Of a DNA stretch of 9,789 nucleotides, positions 6,844-9,789 are shown piece after piece (position 1 is the stretch's first letter; each line of letters opens with the position of its first letter). Where the stretch lies: the NCBI GenBank assembly GCA_045545635.1, contig JAZQBI010000074.1, positions 1 through 9,789 on the forward strand, given 5' to 3'. The stretch is from RGIG8748 sp045545635. Its GTDB lineage: Bacteria > Bacillota > Clostridia > UMGS1810. The notes under the pieces were generated by a model that was given only the letters and a program-made list of their open reading frames with translations, did not search any database and was not told the DNA's origin. The translations under genes and the position numbers were made by a program.

Positions 6844-7734
6844 TTAATCAGAAAAGTCATTCTCTATTATGTAATTAATTAGCGTTTTAAGAGCTTTAGA
6901 CATCCACTTGTTTTTGTGATAGATAAGCTGTTTCCATATTTCCGTGTTCATATCGCACACATCAAGGTAACAAAGCTTGCCCGAATCAACCATCTCCTTA
7001 GTGACAAAATCCGGCAGAAAGGAAATCATATCTCCCTGAGTAATAAGGGAGGTTATCATATCGGTTCGTCCGATTTCCAGAATGGGGGTTATTTCCAATG
7101 ATTTTTTGGCAAGCTCCTTGTCAAAAACCTTTCTGTATCCTTGCCCGTATTCGGTCAAAACAAAGGGCTCATTTATGATATCCTTAATTGAAAGATTTCT
7201 GACTTTGGCAAATTTTGATTTCGAATTTGCAACAAAATGCATGGAAAGTGGCTGTTCCCTGGCAATAACATAGTCCTTATGGTAGGAGTGACTGTCAAGA
7301 GTAATAATGACATCTGCCTCATTATGATCAAGCATATCAAACATTACAGTAGTATCGGCAGTAGTAAACTTTACGGAAATGGAAGGGTACTTTTCGTGAA
7401 AATCTATGTAATTGCGGTTAATCATTTCTTCACAGACAGAATCAGGTGTGACAATATGAATGTGGCCTCTGCTTTCTTTATCTTCCTCAAGGCTTTCCTT
7501 TAACTCATCGGTCAGTGTACGAATCTGATGAGAATAGGAAACAAGCTCGTGTCCTCTCTCTGTAAGTGTAATGGTATGGTTTATCCTTTCAAACAAAAGA
7601 CAGTTAAGCTCGTCCTCAAGCTGTTTAATCTGGAAAGAGACAGTTGATTGAGAGTAACCGAGAATCTCTGCGGCTTTGGTAAAACTGCCAAGCTCTGCAA
7701 CATGAATAAATGTGATTAAATTTCGTAATTCCAT
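6844..7734 (-). CDS. LysR-family transcriptional regulator
   Basis: 296 residues. I start at the ATG whose complement is 7732-7734, because GGAGGA (7741-7746 on the minus strand) lies just ahead; an upstream in-frame ATG at 7782 would add 16 residues and run into the divergent promoter. The N-terminal winged helix-turn-helix is typical: MELRNLITFIHVAELGSF, then TKAAEILGYSQSTVSFQIKQ, then LEDELNCLLFER (to residue 50) and LTERG. From about residue 90 (HIHIVTPDSV) follows the periplasmic-binding-protein-like effector domain, with the usual FHEKYPSISVKF stretch. It likely binds a small co-inducer and controls the divergent symporter, and possibly itself, from the 119-base gap. Control of the convergent T-box operon is possible but not shown. 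Confidence 0.93.
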   Translation of the reverse strand: MELRNLITFIHVAELGSFTKAAEILGYSQSTVSFQIKQLEDELNCLLFERINHTITLTERGHELVSYSHQIRTLTDELKESLEEDKESRGHIHIVTPDSVCEEMINRNYIDFHEKYPSISVKFTTADTTVMFDMLDHNEADVIITLDSHSYHKDYVIAREQPLSMHFVANSKSKFAKVRNLSIKDIINEPFVLTEYGQGYRKVFDKELAKKSLEITPILEIGRTDMITSLITQGDMISFLPDFVTKEMVDSGKLCYLDVCDMNTEIWKQLIYHKNKWMSKALKTLINYIIENDFSD

Positions 7735-7779
7735 ATTATTTCCTCCACCATCTAAAAAATCGATAGCAAACATCAAAAC

Positions 7780-7796
7780 CATTCGTTTGACTAATG
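7780..7796. promoter_or_regulatory. candidate LysR-type operator
   Basis: CATTCGTTTGACTAATG is an interrupted dyad, CATT-x-GT-xxx-AC-x-AATG, of the size and A/T-edged form (ATT-N9-AAT) expected for LysR-type sites. It lies in the gap between LysR and the symporter and covers the -35 of the symporter promoter. Bound here, a regulator would more easily repress than activate. Confidence 0.4.
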
Positions 7797-7815
7797 CTAA
7801 AATGTATTATATACT
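7787..7815 (+). promoter_or_regulatory. sigma-A promoter of the symporter gene
   Basis: TTGACT (7787-7792), a 17-nt spacer and TATACT (7810-7815) match the consensus at ten of twelve positions. Transcription would start near 7822, giving a leader of about 30 bases before ATG at 7854. Confidence 0.82.
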
Positions 7816-7853
7816 ATGTTACAGAAAAAAGCAAGATTTGGAGGAAAAAACAA

Positions 7854-9404
7854 ATGACAAATGCTCAACTTTACACAATCATTGCTCTTTGTATCTACGC
7901 AATTGCAATGGCACTTATCGGATGCATAAGCTACGGTAAGTCAAAAACCCTGGACGGATTTTTAATCGGCGGCAGAAACATCGGAGCATGGGTTACTGCT
8001 TTTGCTTACGGTACTACATATTTTTCTGCAGTTGTTTTTGTAGGCTATGCAGGTCAGCATGGCTGGAACATAGGCCTTGGCAGTATATGGATTGGTATCG
8101 GCAATGCGATTTTGGGATGCTTGCTTTCCTGGCTCCTGTTTGCAAACAAGACAAGAAAGATGACCAAAAAGCTCAATGCCAGAACAATGCCCGATTTTTT
8201 TGAAAAGAGATATGCTTCAAAAGGTATGAAGGTTTTGGCAGCAGTTATTATATTCGTTTTTCTTGTACCTTATTCCGCAGCTGTTTACAAAGGTCTCGGT
8301 TCACTGTTTAGTGCAGTATTTCCGGGAGTGGAAACCTGGGTATGGATGCTCATTATAGCTTGTCTTACAGGTGTCTACCTTGTTGCAGGCGGATACATTG
8401 CAACAGCCTACACCGATCTTATTCAGGGTATTGTTATGATAGTTGGTGTTGTATGTCTCATTTGTGCAGTGCTTGGACACGAAGCCGTTGGCGGACTTTC
8501 CGGACTTATCGAAAACTTAAACAGCTTCCGGTCCGTTCCGGGAGATCCCAATCCCACAACAGGTGCACAGCTTACAAATATTTTTGGCGGTTCATCGTTT
8601 AAGTTCCTTTGCTTCAACATTATGCTTACAAGCTTTGGTACATGGGGACTTCCTCAGATGATTGGCAAGTTCTATGCAATCAAGGATACTGCGGCTATCA
8701 AGAGAGGTACAGTAATTTCTACAATCTTCTGTATTATTATAGGATGCGGTGCATACCTTATCGGCAGTACTTCAAGACTTATTCTTGGCGGTGTTCTTCC
8801 TGAGGGCGGTATCGATTCGGTTATTCCTGCAGTTCTTATGGAAGTATTAAGCGGCGGAACACTGGGCATCATCCTTTTGGCAATAATTATGATTCTTCTT
8901 CTTTCGGCATCAATGTCAACCCTCGAGGCAGTAGTTCTCACATCTGCATCTGCAGTTGCAGTTGACCTCATTCCTGCAGTAAGAAGAAAAGAGACAAATC
9001 CCGAAACACAGATGCTTCTTACCAGAATTCTTTGTCTTGTGTTTGTTGCATGCTCATTCATTTTTGCAACACAAAATATTCCGATCATAGTAAGCCTTAT
9101 GTCTTTCTCCTGGGGAATTGTTTCAGGTTGCTTCATAGGACCCTACATCTGGGGAATTTTCTCAAAGAAGATTACAAAGATTGGTGCTTATTCCGGTATC
9201 CTTTCAGGTCTTTTGGTTGTAGGCATATCAACTCTTGTTATCAGCCTCAATTCAGGCTTTGCCGCAGCTGCATCCAAATCTCCGGAAATGGGTGTTGCGG
9301 CAATGGCAGTATCTCTCGTCATCGTTCCGCTGGTGAGCTCATTTACCAAAAATAAGGATGCGGACAGAGTAGAAGAAATTTTCGCTTGCTACAACGAAGA
9401 ATAA
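7854..9404 (+). CDS. sodium:solute symporter (SSS family)
   Basis: 516 residues. The start at 7854 is chosen because GGAGG (7840-7844) precedes it and the protein then begins directly with a membrane segment; an in-frame ATG at 7794 would add 20 polar residues and lies inside the promoter. It is an integral membrane protein with about 13 hydrophobic segments, for example residues 7-25, 46-66, 74-96, 126-146, 161-181, 189-208, 284-305, 336-352 and 447-465. Family marks are YGTTYFSAVVFVGYAG (52-67), GGYIATAYTDLIQGIVM (179-195), GLPQMIGKFYAIKD (265-278) and the Ser-rich SASMSTLEAVVLTSASAVAVDL region (351-372) that forms the second sodium site in this family. It imports a solute with Na+; relatives carry proline, pantothenate, sugars or organic acids, and the substrate cannot be chosen here. 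It is probably controlled by the divergent LysR protein. No clear terminator follows. Confidence 0.92.
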   Translation: MTNAQLYTIIALCIYAIAMALIGCISYGKSKTLDGFLIGGRNIGAWVTAFAYGTTYFSAVVFVGYAGQHGWNIGLGSIWIGIGNAILGCLLSWLLFANKTRKMTKKLNARTMPDFFEKRYASKGMKVLAAVIIFVFLVPYSAAVYKGLGSLFSAVFPGVETWVWMLIIACLTGVYLVAGGYIATAYTDLIQGIVMIVGVVCLICAVLGHEAVGGLSGLIENLNSFRSVPGDPNPTTGAQLTNIFGGSSFKFLCFNIMLTSFGTWGLPQMIGKFYAIKDTAAIKRGTVISTIFCIIIGCGAYLIGSTSRLILGGVLPEGGIDSVIPAVLMEVLSGGTLGIILLAIIMILLLSASMSTLEAVVLTSASAVAVDLIPAVRRKETNPETQMLLTRILCLVFVACSFIFATQNIPIIVSLMSFSWGIVSGCFIGPYIWGIFSKKITKIGAYSGILSGLLVVGISTLVISLNSGFAAAASKSPEMGVAAMAVSLVIVPLVSSFTKNKDADRVEEIFACYNEE

Positions 9405-9423
9405 AAATAATTTTAAAAAACTA

Positions 9424-9452
9424 TTGACTTTATCACACTAAAGTGATATACT
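9424..9452 (+). promoter_or_regulatory. sigma-A promoter of second T-box leader, with internal dyad
   Basis: TTGACT (9424-9429), a 17-nt spacer and TATACT (9447-9452). The spacer carries a perfect 6-bp inverted repeat TATCAC-N6-GTGATA (9431-9448), which runs into the -10. A repressor sitting there would block the polymerase, though the dyad may also be chance. Confidence 0.83.
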
Positions 9453-9458
9453 TTAAAG

Positions 9459-9737
9459 GTAAGTTAAATGCGATGAGCAGAAACCAGTAGGTTGGAAAGA
9501 GCATGGAGAGAGTTGCCGGTGGGTGCGAGGCAAATGCAGAGTCCTTCTCGAATTCCTTCTGTTAGCAGTGCACTGAACAAGATTTAGTCTTAAGTAGGAG
9601 GCAACGGGTGTTCCCGTCATAGAACAAGGGTATGTTAGTACCTGATAAGGTCGATATTGCGAGATATCGGCGAACTGAGGTGGTACCACGGAAATGTTAT
9701 TTTCCTCCTCTGTATCCTTAAACAGGAATGCAGAGGA
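9459..9737 (+). ncRNA. T-box riboswitch leader, specifier probably TTC (tRNA-Phe)
   Basis: Stem I has CAGAA (9478-9482) pairing with TTCTG (9557-9561), AGTA (9486-9489) opposite GAA-TTC (9550-9555), and a distal loop GGTGGGTGCGA closed by TTGCC/GGCAA (9513-9533). Stem III is ACGGG-TGTT-CCCGT, and a further stem is CGATAT/ATATCG near 9652. The T-box AGGTGGTACCACGG (9678-9691) contains the TGGTACC bulge; AGG and GGAAA around it can pair with the TTTCCTCC that follows, forming the antiterminator. The GAA-codon layout gives TTC, phenylalanine. The base after the codon is C rather than the usual purine, so this reading is less firm than in the first leader. The regulated gene lies beyond the window; pheST or an aromatic amino acid gene would fit. 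Confidence 0.85.
9706..9737 (+). terminator. T-box hairpin in terminator position, without T-tract
   Basis: TCCTCTG (9706-9712) pairs with CAGAGGA (9731-9737), and TAT-CC with GG-AAT extends the stem with one bulged base. It overlaps the 3' arm of the antiterminator, as a T-box terminator should. CTCTATTAGTACT follows instead of a T-run. A second pairing, AAACAGGA (9720-9727) with TCCTGTTT (9757-9764), could replace it. The last 50 bases of the window hold no other feature I can support. Confidence 0.45.
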
Positions 9738-9789
9738 CTCTATTAGTACTGTAAAATCCTGTTTTCAAAAGCTCAACATTCAATAAAAA

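Noticed and set aside
7735..7782. Longer N-terminus for the LysR protein
   Set aside because: The extra 16 residues precede the standard MELRNLITF start, which has GGAGGA at the right distance, and they would overlap the intergenic control region.
7794..7853. Longer N-terminus for the symporter
   Set aside because: This start lies within the spacer of the promoter at 7787-7815, upstream of the likely transcription start, so it would not be in the mRNA.
1..9789. CRISPR array, insertion sequence, or toxin-antitoxin or defence genes
   Set aside because: No regularly spaced direct repeats, transposase motifs or small paired genes were seen on either strand.

Overview
The window looks like a chromosomal segment from a low-to-mid GC, Gram-positive anaerobe, most likely a gut-type clostridium (Oscillospiraceae or a relative). 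This is inferred from two T-box leaders, strong GGAGG ribosome binding sites, sigma-A promoters with 17-nt spacers and rho-independent terminators. No taxonomic marker gene is present.

Layout. (1) 1-765: 3' part of an AraC-family regulator whose start lies left of the window. (2) 766-1775: a decayed stretch. It holds possible tRNA 3'-end debris, a palindromic repeat-like element with a tRNA-Ser-like end (about 841-970), and a pseudogene of the neutral/alkaline ceramidase-like family (985-1766) that is cut at both ends and carries an internal deletion with frame change. (3) 1776-2124: a strong promoter and a complete T-box leader. Its specifier codon reads CCC (proline), and it ends in a good terminator. 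(4) 2125-6800: a tight three-gene operon behind that T-box. The genes are an isopropylmalate-synthase-like protein that has lost its DRE-TIM catalytic and metal-binding residues, a fusion of a sugar-isomerase-type TIM barrel to a complete acyl-CoA synthetase, and an amidohydrolase-2 family enzyme. A bidirectional terminator follows. (5) 6844-7734 (minus): a LysR-type regulator, convergent with the operon and divergent from (6) 7854-9404, a sodium:solute symporter. (7) 9405-9789: a second strong promoter and T-box leader, probably reading TTC (phenylalanine), whose gene lies right of the window.

How the genes may work together (inference). The symporter would import a small organic acid or amino-acid-like solute under LysR control. 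The ligase would activate a carboxylic acid to its CoA thioester, and the amidohydrolase would hydrolyse or decarboxylate a related compound. The LeuA-like protein keeps its C-terminal regulatory domain but not its active site, so it may act as a sensor, scaffold or new enzyme. A proline-reading T-box means the operon should be switched on when tRNA-Pro is uncharged, which is unexpected for these enzyme families. The substrate cannot be read from the sequence. The most interesting point is this combination: a proline T-box, a LeuA-like pseudo-enzyme and a TIM barrel-ligase fusion.
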